Source: CAZBLK01 sp964492715 (lineage in GTDB: Bacteria; Bacillota; Clostridia; Lachnospirales; WRBF01). From it: DNA of 64,000 nucleotides. A program made the position numbers and the translations under genes. Below are positions 16,141 through 25,513 of the stretch, in pieces (positions within the stretch are counted from its first letter, which is position 1; every line of letters begins with the position of its first letter). The stretch covers positions 53,782 to 117,781 of the forward strand of contig CAZBLK010000004.1 in the NCBI GenBank assembly GCA_964492715.1, given 5' to 3'. Below the pieces are notes generated by a model. The model had not been told where the DNA came from and did no database searches. It saw only the letters and a list, made by a program, of their open reading frames with translations.

Positions 16141-16913
16141 AGAAAATAATTGTTGGAACTGTAAAAGAAAAAGAACAGCTAACCCAAAATATTTTTAAGC
16201 TAACAATCCATGCACCCAAAATTGCACAAGCGGCAATTGCAGGGCAATTTGTAAACATTTACCCAAAAGATAAAAGTACCTTACTTCCAAGACCTATAAG
16301 TATTTGCAATACAAACGGTACAGATACAGTAAACCTTGTAATTGCTGTAGTTGGAAAAGGTACAGCAGAGTTTTCAAGCTATGATACAACTGATAAAATT
16401 TACATAAGCACACCGTTAGGAAACGGCTTTGACATAGAAAAAGCAAGCACTGCAAAAAACGTTGCTGTAGTTGGCGGCGGCGTAGGTGTTCCACCTATGC
16501 TTGTGCTTGCAAAGGAGTTGTCAAAAAAAGCTAACGTAACAGCATTTTTAGGTTACAGAACAGACACATTCCTTGTTGACGAGTTTAAAGCTTTCTGCAA
16601 GGAAGTGCACATAGCTACAGATGATGGCAGCGTTGGGCTAAAAGGAAACGTAGTTCAATTAATAAAGGAAAACCCGCTTTTTGAATACTATTTCTCGTGC
16701 GGCCCAAAGCCAATGTTAAAAGCTTTGTCCGAATACTTAACATATAAAAACGTACCTGTACAAGTTTCGCTTGAAGAACGAATGGGTTGCGGATACGGAG
16801 CATGTGTTGGCTGTGTTTGTAAAATAACTAGTGAAAATAAAGAGCAAGCTGTGCAAAAAAAGGTTTGCACTGATGGGCCAGTTTTTTTTGGGAGTGAAGT
16901 AGTTTGGAATTAA
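16137..16913 (+). CDS. pyrK: Dihydroorotate dehydrogenase electron-transfer subunit
   Basis: The FAD and [2Fe-2S] subunit that lets class 1B dihydroorotate dehydrogenase pass electrons to NAD+. The 258-residue protein has the FAD-binding LPRPISICN, the NAD loop VVGGGVGVPPMLVLAKEL, the ferredoxin-reductase end YFSCGPKPMLKAL and a cysteine cluster C218-x4-C223-x2-C226 with a fourth at about C244. The start overlaps pyrF by four bases; the end overlaps pyrD by ten. Confidence 0.96.
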   Translation: MKKIIVGTVKEKEQLTQNIFKLTIHAPKIAQAAIAGQFVNIYPKDKSTLLPRPISICNTNGTDTVNLVIAVVGKGTAEFSSYDTTDKIYISTPLGNGFDIEKASTAKNVAVVGGGVGVPPMLVLAKELSKKANVTAFLGYRTDTFLVDEFKAFCKEVHIATDDGSVGLKGNVVQLIKENPLFEYYFSCGPKPMLKALSEYLTYKNVPVQVSLEERMGCGYGACVGCVCKITSENKEQAVQKKVCTDGPVFFGSEVVWN

Positions 16914-17818
16914 ATTTATCAGTAAACATAGCCGGCATAACACTAGAAAACCCAGTAATGACAGCATCTGGCACTTTTTCAAAAGAAAGCACGCAGTTTT
17001 ACAACATAAACGAGCTTGGAGCAGTTATTACAAAAGGTGTAAGCAGTGAACCGTGGCAAGGCAATGAAACGCCTAGAATTGCAGAGGTTTACGGCGGTAT
17101 GCTAAACGCAATAGGTTTGCAAAACGCAGGCGTTGATTCCTTCATTAAAAACGAGTTAGAATTTTTCTGCAAGCACAAAACAAAAATTATTGCAAACATA
17201 GTAGGCAAAACAATCGACGACTACTGCTATGTTGCAGAACGTTTAAACGAAACCGACATACATATGATGGAAGTAAACATATCATGCCCCAACGTAAAAA
17301 AAGGCGGCATAACGTTTGGCACAAAGCCAGAAATGGCGGCAGAAGTAACAAAAGCCATTAAAAGAGTTTCCAAAAAGCCAGTTATAATAAAGCTTTCACC
17401 AAACACAACCGACATAACAGAAATTGCAAAAGCAGTTGAAGCAGAAGGCGCAGATGCGGTTTCGCTTATAAACACTCTTTTAGGCATGAAAATAGACGTA
17501 CACCGCTTTAAGCACACTCTTGCAAACAAAACAGGCGGTCTTTCAGGCCCAGCCATAAAGCCCGTAGCTGTACGAATGGTTTACGACGTAAGGCGTGCTG
17601 TAAAAATACCAATAATAGGTTTAGGCGGAATTATGAACGGCGAAGATGCAGCCGAGTTTATTATGGCTGGGGCAGATGCAGTTTGTGTAGGCACAGCAGC
17701 TTTAGCAAACCCAACAGCACCAGTTTTAGTAAAGCAAGGGCTAATAGATTATATGAACAAACACGGCTTTAAAACAATTAAAGAAATTCGAGAAGCTTTT
17801 GAGGAGGCAATAAAATGA
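16904..17818 (+). CDS. pyrD: Dihydroorotate dehydrogenase, class 1B catalytic subunit
   Basis: Oxidises dihydroorotate to orotate with FMN. The 304-residue protein shows NPVMTASGTFSKES, the active-site loop VNISCPNVKKGG with the catalytic Cys of class 1 enzymes, VIIKLSPN, LINTLLGMKID and the FMN phosphate site GLGGIMNGEDAAEFI...CVGTA. The TTG at 16904 is the probable start (GGGAGTGAAGTAG before it). The adjacent pyrK fixes it as the NAD+-dependent 1B type. Confidence 0.96.
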   Translation: MELNLSVNIAGITLENPVMTASGTFSKESTQFYNINELGAVITKGVSSEPWQGNETPRIAEVYGGMLNAIGLQNAGVDSFIKNELEFFCKHKTKIIANIVGKTIDDYCYVAERLNETDIHMMEVNISCPNVKKGGITFGTKPEMAAEVTKAIKRVSKKPVIIKLSPNTTDITEIAKAVEAEGADAVSLINTLLGMKIDVHRFKHTLANKTGGLSGPAIKPVAVRMVYDVRRAVKIPIIGLGGIMNGEDAAEFIMAGADAVCVGTAALANPTAPVLVKQGLIDYMNKHGFKTIKEIREAFEEAIK

Positions 17819-18501
17819 GTTACAAAGAAGACTTTGTTAAGTTTATAGTTCGCTCAAACGTTTTACTTTTTGGCGACTTTGTAACAAAAAGCGGCAGAAA
17901 CACCCCCTACTTTATAAACACAGGGAACTTTTGCACAGGAAAGCAAGCCGACTTGCTTGGTCAATATTACGCCGCATGTATAGCAGAAAATATGGAAAAC
18001 GGGCTAATTTCAAAAAACGCAAACGTTCTATTCGGCCCAGCATACAAAGGTATACCACTTGCCGTTTCAACAGCAATGTCATTGTCAAAACTAATAGACA
18101 AAGAAATTTACTACTGCTTTGACAGAAAAGAAGCTAAAGACCACGGCGAAGGCGGCAACTTAATTGGGTACAAGCTAAAAGACGGAGATTCTGTAATAAT
18201 AATTGAAGATGTTTTAACAGCAGGCACAGCAGTAAGAGCGTCAATTCCTTTGCTAAAATCTGTTGCCGATGTGAGCATAGAGGGGTTAGTTATATCCGTT
18301 GACCGCATGGAAAAAGGACAGGGCGGCGCAGACACTGCCATAAAAGAATTGCAAAAGGAGTTCGGCATAAAAACATTTTCGATAGTAAACGTACACGATA
18401 TAATTAATACTCTTTATAACACACCAGTTGACGGAAAAATTTATATTGATGATTCTATAAAAGAACGAATGGATAAATATTTGGCTGAATATACAGGGTG
18501 A
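17815..18501 (+). CDS. pyrE: Orotate phosphoribosyltransferase
   Basis: Adds PRPP-derived ribose phosphate to orotate. The 228-residue protein has the substrate segment TKSGRNTPYFINTGNF, YFDRKEAKDHGEGG-like flexible loop (CFDRKEAKDHGEGG) and the PRPP-binding VIIIEDVLTAGTAVR. The ATG overlaps the pyrD stop (ATGA), and GAGGAGGC precedes it. It closes the operon; I see no strong terminator before the next gene. Confidence 0.96.
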   Translation: MSYKEDFVKFIVRSNVLLFGDFVTKSGRNTPYFINTGNFCTGKQADLLGQYYAACIAENMENGLISKNANVLFGPAYKGIPLAVSTAMSLSKLIDKEIYYCFDRKEAKDHGEGGNLIGYKLKDGDSVIIIEDVLTAGTAVRASIPLLKSVADVSIEGLVISVDRMEKGQGGADTAIKELQKEFGIKTFSIVNVHDIINTLYNTPVDGKIYIDDSIKERMDKYLAEYTG

Positions 18502-18563
18502 TTCGTTGTACGTATTAAAGTAAATTGCAAATCAATATTTTCCAAGCAAATTGTTATAAATCA

Positions 18564-18592
18564 TTGCAAAAAAATAAAAATTATTATATGAT
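18564..18592 (+). promoter_or_regulatory. Promoter of the DHH phosphoesterase gene
   Basis: TTGCAA (18564-18569), 17-base spacer, TATGAT (18587-18592), about 105 bases before the start codon at 18699. Confidence 0.5.
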
Positions 18593-18698
18593 ATGTATAT
18601 ATTTGTTTATTCTATAAATTTATACAGCAATTTGACTTTGCAAAATGCAGAGCATTGCTCCACAAGAGCTTTACTCCATAAATGAAAGGATTGATTTT

Positions 18699-19613
18699 AT
18701 GCGTTTACTTACAAGGTCAGACTTTGACGGGCTAATTTGCGGTGCTGTTTTAAAGCAAGCAGGTGTCATTGACCACTGGAAGTTTGTCCACCCTAAAGAT
18801 ATTCAAGACGGCATTATCGAAGTTACAGAAAATGACGTTTTAGCAAACATTCCATACGCAAAAGGCTGTGGCATGTGGTTTGACCACCATTCAAGCGAAG
18901 CTGAAAGAGTAGGGCTTGGAATTGAATTTAAAGGCGAAAGCAGGCTTGCGCCAAGCTGTGCCGGCATTGTGTATGAATATTACGGCGGCAAAGAAACTAT
19001 GCCTCAATTTGAAGAAATGATTAAAGCTGTTGACAAGGTAGACTCTGCAAACCTTACAATTGAGGAAGTTTTAAACCCACAAGGTTGGATTTTCCTAGGC
19101 TTTATTATGGACCCACGCACAGGGCTTGGGCGTTTTAGAAACTTTACAATAAGCAATTTAAGCTTAATGGATTCTTTAATTGAAATTTGCCGCACTACTC
19201 CAATTGATGAAATTTTAGAACTTCCAAACGTTAAGGAACGTGTAGATGTTTACAACGAGCAGTCCGCTTTGTTTAAGGAAATGCTTCTTAAACATTCAAG
19301 GGTTGACGGAAACGTAATTATTACAGACTTACGTGGCGTTGACGTAATTAACGCAGGCAATCGCTTTATCATTTACAGCTTGTTCCCAGAGCAAAACATT
19401 AGCATTTGGATAACAGACGGCAAAGGAAAGCTTAACTGCCCAATTGCAGTTGGCTACAGCATTATAAACAGAACGTCAAAAACAGACGTTGGACACCTTC
19501 TTTTAAAACACGGCGGCGGCGGACACAAGCAGGTTGGCACATGCCAAGTAGACTACCCAGAAGTTGACAGAGTAGTTGCCGAGCTTGTAGAGCAAATGAA
19601 AATTGACGGCTAG
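18699..19613 (+). CDS. DHH/DHHA1-family phosphoesterase
   Basis: A 304-residue phosphoesterase from the ATG at 18699, which has AAAGGA nine bases upstream; a further upstream extension (18645) lacks a ribosome site. The motif RSDFDGLICG, the signature FDHHSSE and the C-terminal DHHA1 loop HGGGGHKQVGTC are intact. Family members cleave short oligonucleotides or cyclic dinucleotides. Database names such as exopolyphosphatase are not supported by the sequence. It lies nine bases before birA and probably shares its transcript. Confidence 0.88.
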   Translation: MRLLTRSDFDGLICGAVLKQAGVIDHWKFVHPKDIQDGIIEVTENDVLANIPYAKGCGMWFDHHSSEAERVGLGIEFKGESRLAPSCAGIVYEYYGGKETMPQFEEMIKAVDKVDSANLTIEEVLNPQGWIFLGFIMDPRTGLGRFRNFTISNLSLMDSLIEICRTTPIDEILELPNVKERVDVYNEQSALFKEMLLKHSRVDGNVIITDLRGVDVINAGNRFIIYSLFPEQNISIWITDGKGKLNCPIAVGYSIINRTSKTDVGHLLLKHGGGGHKQVGTCQVDYPEVDRVVAELVEQMKIDG

Positions 19614-19622
19614 ACATTTAAA

Positions 19623-20399
19623 ATGAGTTTAAACATTGGTTCAAAAATTGTTTGGCTTGACGAAGTAGATTCTACGAACGACTACGCAAAGGTAAATTCA
19701 AGTAGGCTTGAAAGCGGAACAGTAATTGTTGCAAAAAAACAAACAAAGGGCAAAGGACGGCTTGGCAGAAGCTGGTCGTCTGATGCCCTTGGAAGTTTGT
19801 ACATGAGTGTCCTTTTAAAGCCGCAGCTAAAAAACATGCCTTCGACTGAAACCATTTCACAACTAACACTTGTTGCAGGACTTGCCGCAGCAAATTCAAT
19901 TCACAATTTAGCAGCACTAGAAGCTTTAATAAAATGGCCAAACGACATTGTTTTTAACGGAAAAAAGCTGTGCGGAATTCTTGTAGAAGCAGTTTATTCT
20001 GGTAGCAATTTGCAATGTATAGTCGTTGGAATAGGTCTGAATGTGAACAATGAAAGCTTTGATGAAGATATTTCAAACAAAGCAACGTCCGTTTTTTTAG
20101 AGTGTAGCAAAAAAATACCCAAAACGCATTTTATTAAAGAAATAAGCAGGCTGCTAAACAACTATTTTTATGCCTATTTTAACGGTAGCGATTTTTCACA
20201 TTTTCGAGATGAATACATTTTGCTTTGTGCCACGCTAAATAAAGCCGTGTTAGTAACAGACTACTCTGAAAGTTCATTTGAGTGTTTTGCTTTTGACGTT
20301 TCAAACAATGGAAGCCTTTTAGTAAAAGACTTATCAGGAAAAGTAAAGGAAGTCGCTTTTGGTGAGGTAAGTGTAAGAGGAATAAATGGTTATGTGTAA
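19623..20399 (+). CDS. birA: Biotin--[acetyl-CoA-carboxylase] ligase
   Basis: Attaches biotin to carboxylase carrier proteins through biotinyl-AMP. The 258-residue protein has EVDSTNDYAK, the biotin/ATP loop GKGRLGRSWSS, IKWPNDIVFNGKK and the C-terminal SH3-like domain. It lacks the N-terminal DNA-binding domain of E. coli BirA, so it is a monofunctional ligase and not an operon repressor. The gene follows the DHH phosphoesterase by nine bases and is closed by a good terminator. Confidence 0.93.
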   Translation: MSLNIGSKIVWLDEVDSTNDYAKVNSSRLESGTVIVAKKQTKGKGRLGRSWSSDALGSLYMSVLLKPQLKNMPSTETISQLTLVAGLAAANSIHNLAALEALIKWPNDIVFNGKKLCGILVEAVYSGSNLQCIVVGIGLNVNNESFDEDISNKATSVFLECSKKIPKTHFIKEISRLLNNYFYAYFNGSDFSHFRDEYILLCATLNKAVLVTDYSESSFECFAFDVSNNGSLLVKDLSGKVKEVAFGEVSVRGINGYV

Positions 20400-20440
20400 A
20401 AGAGCGTAGATTAAACGCTCTTTAAATAACTTTTTATTGC
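20399..20440 (+). terminator. Terminator after birA
   Basis: AAGAGCGT and ACGCTCTT pair around a seven-base loop, followed by TAAATAACTTTTTATT. It separates birA from the surface-protein gene. Confidence 0.7.
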
Positions 20441-20486
20441 GAAAAATGTCGTTTTTTATTTATAAAAATATAAAGAGGTGTTGTAA

Positions 20487-23400
20487 ATGACAAACAAATT
20501 TACTACTGCTTTGTTGGCTTTTGCTTTTACTCTACTTTTCACATCGTTGTTTACAGCACCAGTGAAAGCTTACGGCACAAACATTGTTGCACGCACAAGT
20601 ATACTAAACCTTTCCGAAAACCCCACAGAGGACAAGCTTTCAACTCAAGGTTGGAAATGGGATTCTAGCACAAGCACATTGTTTTTAAACGGGGCTAACA
20701 TAAACGTTTCCCAAACTAACGAATATTACACAGCAGTTCTTCTTCCTAAAAACTCCACAATAATTATTAACGGCGAAAATTTTATTACATACGGCACAGA
20801 CAAATACTCTTACGCAATTTACTGCCAAGGTGACGGCGACCTTACAATAAAAGGTAGCGGCTCTCTTACAGCAACATCTGGAGAACTTACTTATTCATTT
20901 ACAGAAACTATGTCGGCAGGCATTTATGTAAACGGCAATTTGCACATAAAAAGCGGAACAATAAATGCAGTAGGTGGAGATGCTTCAAACGGATATGTTA
21001 GCTGTGGAATTTTTTCTAAATCATTATATGTTTCGGGTGGCTCGCTTACTTCAACTAGCGGTAACTTTGACGAAAGCAGTGGCGGCGGAAGTTTTGGAAT
21101 TTGCCTTGATGAACACGCAAAACCAATTTTTTCAGGCGGAACAACAAAAGTAACTGCTTTTTCGGACGAAGCAAATAATATATATGGTCGTGCCTTTAAA
21201 TTTGAACTTGAAGATATAGAAAACAACTTTCAAAGCAATTTTCAAAATGACGTTGGCTTAACCGAAAACACTTTTCCTTATTTTTACTTGTTTGAGGCAA
21301 CAACAGGCAAAACTAAATATACCGCAACATTTCATAAAAACGACGGTTCTTTAGATTTTACAACACAAACATTTTTACATGCCCAACCCGAACCTCTAAA
21401 TGCAAACACCTTTGCATTGTCTGGCTATTCATTCAGTGGTTGGTCAACAGACCCCAACGGTTTAGACACACCTTATTCAGGTGGACAAACTGTTTCTTTA
21501 ACTGGAAACTTAGACTTCTACGCACAGTGGGAAGCTTCCATCAACAAATCAGCAGTAATTAGCGGAAGCCCAAGCTTAACTGCTCTAACAGAAGGCACAA
21601 CAAGCTTTACACTTTCAACATCAAACGTTCTAACTGGCACAACTTTTAAAGTTACAGGTTTACCAACTGGCGTAACACAAGTTACAGCAGAAACAAGCGG
21701 CGACAATACAAAAGTGATTTTGGCAGCTTCGTCGGCAACACCGTTTGTTAAAAACTCAGAACTTGGTGTAGTGTTTAGCGATGATAATATTGTAACTACT
21801 GGCACAGTAAACTTAACAATGACTAAAAAACAATCAGAGCCTTTTCAAGTAGTAACAAGCAACGGAACGTTTAACGAAATTTACATAATTTGTGAAGGTT
21901 TTGGCAAGCTTACCGAAGCAAACTTTAACATAACCTTCAATGGTGAACCAGTTAATATATCATCTGTTTCGGCATATACAGGCGAGCGTTATATTTTAAC
22001 AACAGAACCCCTTGATGGTGACAACAATAAAAAGCTTTCTGTTAAAATGCAAGGCGAATTAACAAATTACTTACCGTATGAAGAAACTGTAACAATTACC
22101 CCAACAGCAATTGAAACAGTAAATGCAGAAACCCCTGTTTTATTATACAATTACGACATAACAACATTTAATTATTTTACTGGCGAAGAAGCAATAGAAC
22201 TAAATGCTCTGTCAGAAGTTTCTGACGGCGGACAATTAACATACCAATGGTACGTTAATGATGTAAACATAAGCATAGGCGGTTTACCAATTGAAGAAAA
22301 TGGTACATGTGCATCATACACCCCAAGCACTAATGCTTCAGGCACAGCATACTATTACTGTGTCGTCACAAACACAAACGAAGAAGTAACGGGGCTTAAA
22401 ACAGCATCTGTAAAAACAGTTGTGTTTACAGTAAACGTAGCAGACGAAGCAAACACATTTCTGTTAAATTTTGAAGCCAACGAAGGAACAGGGACAATGT
22501 CTCCGCAACAATTTACTGCTGGAATTAGCCAACCAATTTGGCAAAACAGCTTTACAAGAAGCCGCTACCGCTTTGAGAGTTGGAACACTGCTGTCGATGG
22601 CAGCGGAACACGCTACTCAGATTGCCAAAGCATAACGTTGTATAGCAATTTAACTTTATATGCACAGTGGGTAATTCACTCGCCTAGCAGTGCGCCAAGT
22701 AATTCTAACAGTATTATAACTTATAGTAATGCAAAAATCAATACCTTAAATGAAAATATTTCTGTTGAAGACACAATAAAAAACGCAGAAATTGGAACAA
22801 CTGTAAATGTTTTTTTAAACACAGAAACGTCAGTACCAAAAAGTGTTTTTGAAGCCGCAAAAGACAAAAACATAAACGTGGTCTTAAACTTTAAAAACTA
22901 CAGTTGGGCTTTTAACGGCACGTCTGTTAAACTTCTAAACAACAGCTTAAATGAATATAACCTAGCGGTTAATACCATTAAAAGCACGCAAATTTCCAAC
23001 CTTTCAGAAGGAAAAGAAGTTTTACAGCTTAATTTAGCACACAACGGAGCTTTACCATTTAAAGGAGTTTTAACATACCCAGTTAACAATAAGCTTAACA
23101 GTAAAACGCTATACCTTTCATATTTTAACCCAGTTACAAACAGGCTTGAATACAGTGGTATAGGCACTGTTGAAAAAGGAAATGTCAAGCTTGAATTTAG
23201 TCACGCCTCTCAATATATTTTAAGCGAAACCGTTTTGTCTGGCACTTTTGTAAACAAGGAATTTGTAGGTGCAGATAATGACATATACACCTACGTTCCG
23301 TACTTTACAGACGCACAGAGTGGAGACAATTCGCTTGTAAAACAAAGCACTGTAAATGAAAAAAGTGTTTCATTTGTTATGCAAGATGATGGTTACTTTT

Positions 23401-23969
23401 ACTTTAAAAATAACAAAAAGAACTTTAAAGACACAAGCACACATTGGGCAAAAAATGCAATTAGCTACATCACTTCAAGAGAAATTTTTTATGGAACAGG
23501 TGATGAAATTTTTGACCCAAACAAAGAAATGACAAGGGCGATGTTTGTTACTGTTTCAGCAAAGCTTGATAATGCTTTGATAGATAACTACACCGTTCCC
23601 CCTTTTGAAGACTTCTCTGTAGAAACGTGGTATGGAAAGTACGTTGCTTGGGCATACGATACAGGCTTGCTTGGCTTTATTGAAAGCAAAACGTTCGAGC
23701 CCAACAAGCCAATTACAAGGGAAGAAGCTGCATATATCCTAGACGTTTACATAAGCAAAATGGAAACTAAACCTTCATACAGCTATAACGTCCCTTACTT
23801 TGCAGACATTAGCGGCACAAGTGAATTTGCCCAAAATTCAGTTATGAACATGCGAAGATACGGAATTTTCAGCGGTATCGGTGACAATTTATTTTTGCCC
23901 AAGGAAAACATTAGCAGGGCAAGCGCAGCACAAATTTTAATGAACTTTATTTGCGCTTCTGTAAAGTAG
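20487..23969 (+). CDS. S-layer-anchored surface protein with carbohydrate-binding and InlB-type repeats
   Basis: A secreted 1160-residue protein. A signal peptide covers about residues 1-28 (cleavage near VKA-YG). A beta-helical region like the Cthe_2159-type carbohydrate-binding domain follows, with repeated TIIINGENF, LTIKGSGSL and IKSGTINAVGG turns (to about 230). Two InlB B-repeat (Flg_new) domains end in YAQW at about 350 and 732. A non-globular central part lies between and after them. Three S-layer-homology repeats fill the last 180 residues (FKDTSTHWAKNAISYI, FEDFSVETWYGKYVAWA, FADISGTSEFAQNS), which anchor to cell-wall polymer. AGAGGTG precedes the ATG. The ligand is unknown; adhesion or glycan binding is plausible. 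Confidence 0.85.
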   Translation: MTNKFTTALLAFAFTLLFTSLFTAPVKAYGTNIVARTSILNLSENPTEDKLSTQGWKWDSSTSTLFLNGANINVSQTNEYYTAVLLPKNSTIIINGENFITYGTDKYSYAIYCQGDGDLTIKGSGSLTATSGELTYSFTETMSAGIYVNGNLHIKSGTINAVGGDASNGYVSCGIFSKSLYVSGGSLTSTSGNFDESSGGGSFGICLDEHAKPIFSGGTTKVTAFSDEANNIYGRAFKFELEDIENNFQSNFQNDVGLTENTFPYFYLFEATTGKTKYTATFHKNDGSLDFTTQTFLHAQPEPLNANTFALSGYSFSGWSTDPNGLDTPYSGGQTVSLTGNLDFYAQWEASINKSAVISGSPSLTALTEGTTSFTLSTSNVLTGTTFKVTGLPTGVTQVTAETSGDNTKVILAASSATPFVKNSELGVVFSDDNIVTTGTVNLTMTKKQSEPFQVVTSNGTFNEIYIICEGFGKLTEANFNITFNGEPVNISSVSAYTGERYILTTEPLDGDNNKKLSVKMQGELTNYLPYEETVTITPTAIETVNAETPVLLYNYDITTFNYFTGEEAIELNALSEVSDGGQLTYQWYVNDVNISIGGLPIEENGTCASYTPSTNASGTAYYYCVVTNTNEEVTGLKTASVKTVVFTVNVADEANTFLLNFEANEGTGTMSPQQFTAGISQPIWQNSFTRSRYRFESWNTAVDGSGTRYSDCQSITLYSNLTLYAQWVIHSPSSAPSNSNSIITYSNAKINTLNENISVEDTIKNAEIGTTVNVFLNTETSVPKSVFEAAKDKNINVVLNFKNYSWAFNGTSVKLLNNSLNEYNLAVNTIKSTQISNLSEGKEVLQLNLAHNGALPFKGVLTYPVNNKLNSKTLYLSYFNPVTNRLEYSGIGTVEKGNVKLEFSHASQYILSETVLSGTFVNKEFVGADNDIYTYVPYFTDAQSGDNSLVKQSTVNEKSVSFVMQDDGYFYFKNNKKNFKDTSTHWAKNAISYITSREIFYGTGDEIFDPNKEMTRAMFVTVSAKLDNALIDNYTVPPFEDFSVETWYGKYVAWAYDTGLLGFIESKTFEPNKPITREEAAYILDVYISKMETKPSYSYNVPYFADISGTSEFAQNSVMNMRRYGIFSGIGDNLFLPKENISRASAAQILMNFICASVK

Positions 23970-23979
23970 CTTGCAAAAA

Positions 23980-24023
23980 GCAGAGTATTCCCCTATTAAA
24001 AGGAATACTCTGCTCTGTTTTTA
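23980..24023 (+). terminator. Strong terminator between convergent genes
   Basis: GCAGAGTATTCC and GGAATACTCTGC form a 12-bp perfect stem with a ten-base loop, followed by TCTGTTTTTAAAC. It ends the surface-protein gene and may also serve the convergent kamC-like gene, which stops at 24029. Confidence 0.88.
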
Positions 24024-24028
24024 AACAA

Positions 24029-25507
24029 TTAGGCGTTTGGCTTCCCTCTGCCAATATCGTTAAAAACTGGAATTGCTATATAGTGTGCTGAAATATTTTC
24101 AAACATACTAAGAAGCGTATTATCAAGCCCCAGCATTTTACAAATGTTAAGGGCATCTTTTGGCGGCATAGCGTTATTGTCAACACGCTCCAACCTATAA
24201 TCCATTGCTTTTGCAATTGCGTGAAGTGGGCTTTCCGTGTGCACCACAAGGTTTGCGGAAGAATTTTTAAGCCCCACAACTTGATACCGTGAAATATCTA
24301 TGTCAAACGCAACATCAAAATGAGTAGTTATAACAGTTACAGACTTCATGCTGTTAAAAAACTTAGCAGCGGCAAGCACAAGAGCCGCCCCTTCCCTTGG
24401 GTTTGTGCCCCCTGCCAATTCGTCAATTGCAACAAAACAGCTTTTTTCTTGCACCGCTTTTATAACGGAGTTAAGCGCCATTACTTGCCCACCAAACTCG
24501 GAAAGCCCACTTTTAGCAGCCGAATTGTCACCGCTTATTAAAAAAGCTTCTTCTACAAATGGAAGCTGTGCCTTTTGACAAAAAACGTAAAAACCCAGCT
24601 TAAACAAAGCAATGTTCAGGAAAAGTGTTTGAAGCACAACGCTTTTGCCACCCATGTTTGCACCTGTTATAACAGTAACTCCACCTTTAAGCTCGACACA
24701 AACAGGAACAAACTTTCTGCCATCTTTAGTTAAAATGGAATCAATATGTGGGTTTGTCATTTCAGACACCATGAGTCCACCATTTTCAGAAAACTCTGGT
24801 CTTACGCAATTAAAAGAAATTGCAAGCAGTGCTTTTTGAAAAAGCAAGTCAATTCTAGCAAGCTTTTCAATTACCTCAATCATTTCTGAAAAATATCGTT
24901 TCAATGACAAAGTAATATGCTTTCTTGCATATAGTTCTTCTTCTTCCTCTTTTGCCGCAAGCGACAACCATTCCATGTTTTCAGCCGCACAAAACCCTTG
25001 TGCATTTTCTATTGCATTTTTTCTAGCACGAATGTCTGTAAGTGCAGAGTTAAAATCGGCACTAATGTAAAAGCTCATACCACGTTCTTTTGTCGGGTCA
25101 ACAATATTAAGCGGTTCTGTAAGCGGCACAAGCTTAATTTCTGCCAAGCTATATTCACTCTCCAGCCTGTACCAAACCTCAAGTAGCTGCTCATAAATTA
25201 CTAAAAACACTTTAATTTCAAACAGTTCAACCTCAGAAAGCGTCCTGCCGTGCGATAAGCTTCCATGTATATCTTTAAAGTGCTGCATTAAAACAAAAAT
25301 TTCGTCAACACTTTTTTTCTGCTCGTTGCAAATTAAAACAAATTGTGAAAGGAGGTGCAGCTCCTTTGACAAAAGCTCCTCGTTAGAAAAAGGCAAAATT
25401 CCACGCAAAAAATTGTACCCAAACGGAGTTATAGGCTTAACCATTTCAAGCACAAACCTAACACCTTCAAGCGTATGAATGTTTCTAAGGCTTACCACTT
25501 CAAACAT
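24029..25507 (-). CDS. kamC: KamC-like reactivase ATPase (MutS-related)
   Basis: A 492-residue MutS-like ATPase. The C-terminal half carries Walker A TGANMGGKSVVLQT (about 281-294), the MutS signature region SGLSEFGGQ, Walker B CFVAIDELAGGTNPREGAA and the following TTHFD. The N-terminal half lacks the mismatch-recognition and connector domains of MutS, and there is no Smr domain as in MutS2. This size and its pairing with the next gene match KamC, which with KamB reactivates the B12-dependent lysine 5,6-aminomutase. The ATG at 25507 is only one base after AAAGGA; a GTG at 25498 has better spacing. No aminomutase gene is in the window, so the client enzyme is unknown. Confidence 0.75.
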   Translation of the reverse strand: MFEVVSLRNIHTLEGVRFVLEMVKPITPFGYNFLRGILPFSNEELLSKELHLLSQFVLICNEQKKSVDEIFVLMQHFKDIHGSLSHGRTLSEVELFEIKVFLVIYEQLLEVWYRLESEYSLAEIKLVPLTEPLNIVDPTKERGMSFYISADFNSALTDIRARKNAIENAQGFCAAENMEWLSLAAKEEEEELYARKHITLSLKRYFSEMIEVIEKLARIDLLFQKALLAISFNCVRPEFSENGGLMVSEMTNPHIDSILTKDGRKFVPVCVELKGGVTVITGANMGGKSVVLQTLFLNIALFKLGFYVFCQKAQLPFVEEAFLISGDNSAAKSGLSEFGGQVMALNSVIKAVQEKSCFVAIDELAGGTNPREGAALVLAAAKFFNSMKSVTVITTHFDVAFDIDISRYQVVGLKNSSANLVVHTESPLHAIAKAMDYRLERVDNNAMPPKDALNICKMLGLDNTLLSMFENISAHYIAIPVFNDIGRGKPNA

Positions 25508-25513
25508 TCCTTT

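Noticed and set aside
14028..17556. Several minus-strand open frames across the pyr operon
   Set aside because: They are shadows of well-supported genes on the plus strand and lack ribosome sites and recognisable domains.
18699..19613. Exopolyphosphatase
   Set aside because: The DHH/DHHA1 layout is shared with oligonucleotide and cyclic-dinucleotide phosphodiesterases; nothing indicates polyphosphate.
24029..25507. MutS/MutS2 DNA mismatch repair protein
   Set aside because: Only the ATPase part is MutS-like. Mismatch-binding and Smr domains are absent, and pairing with kamB fits KamC.
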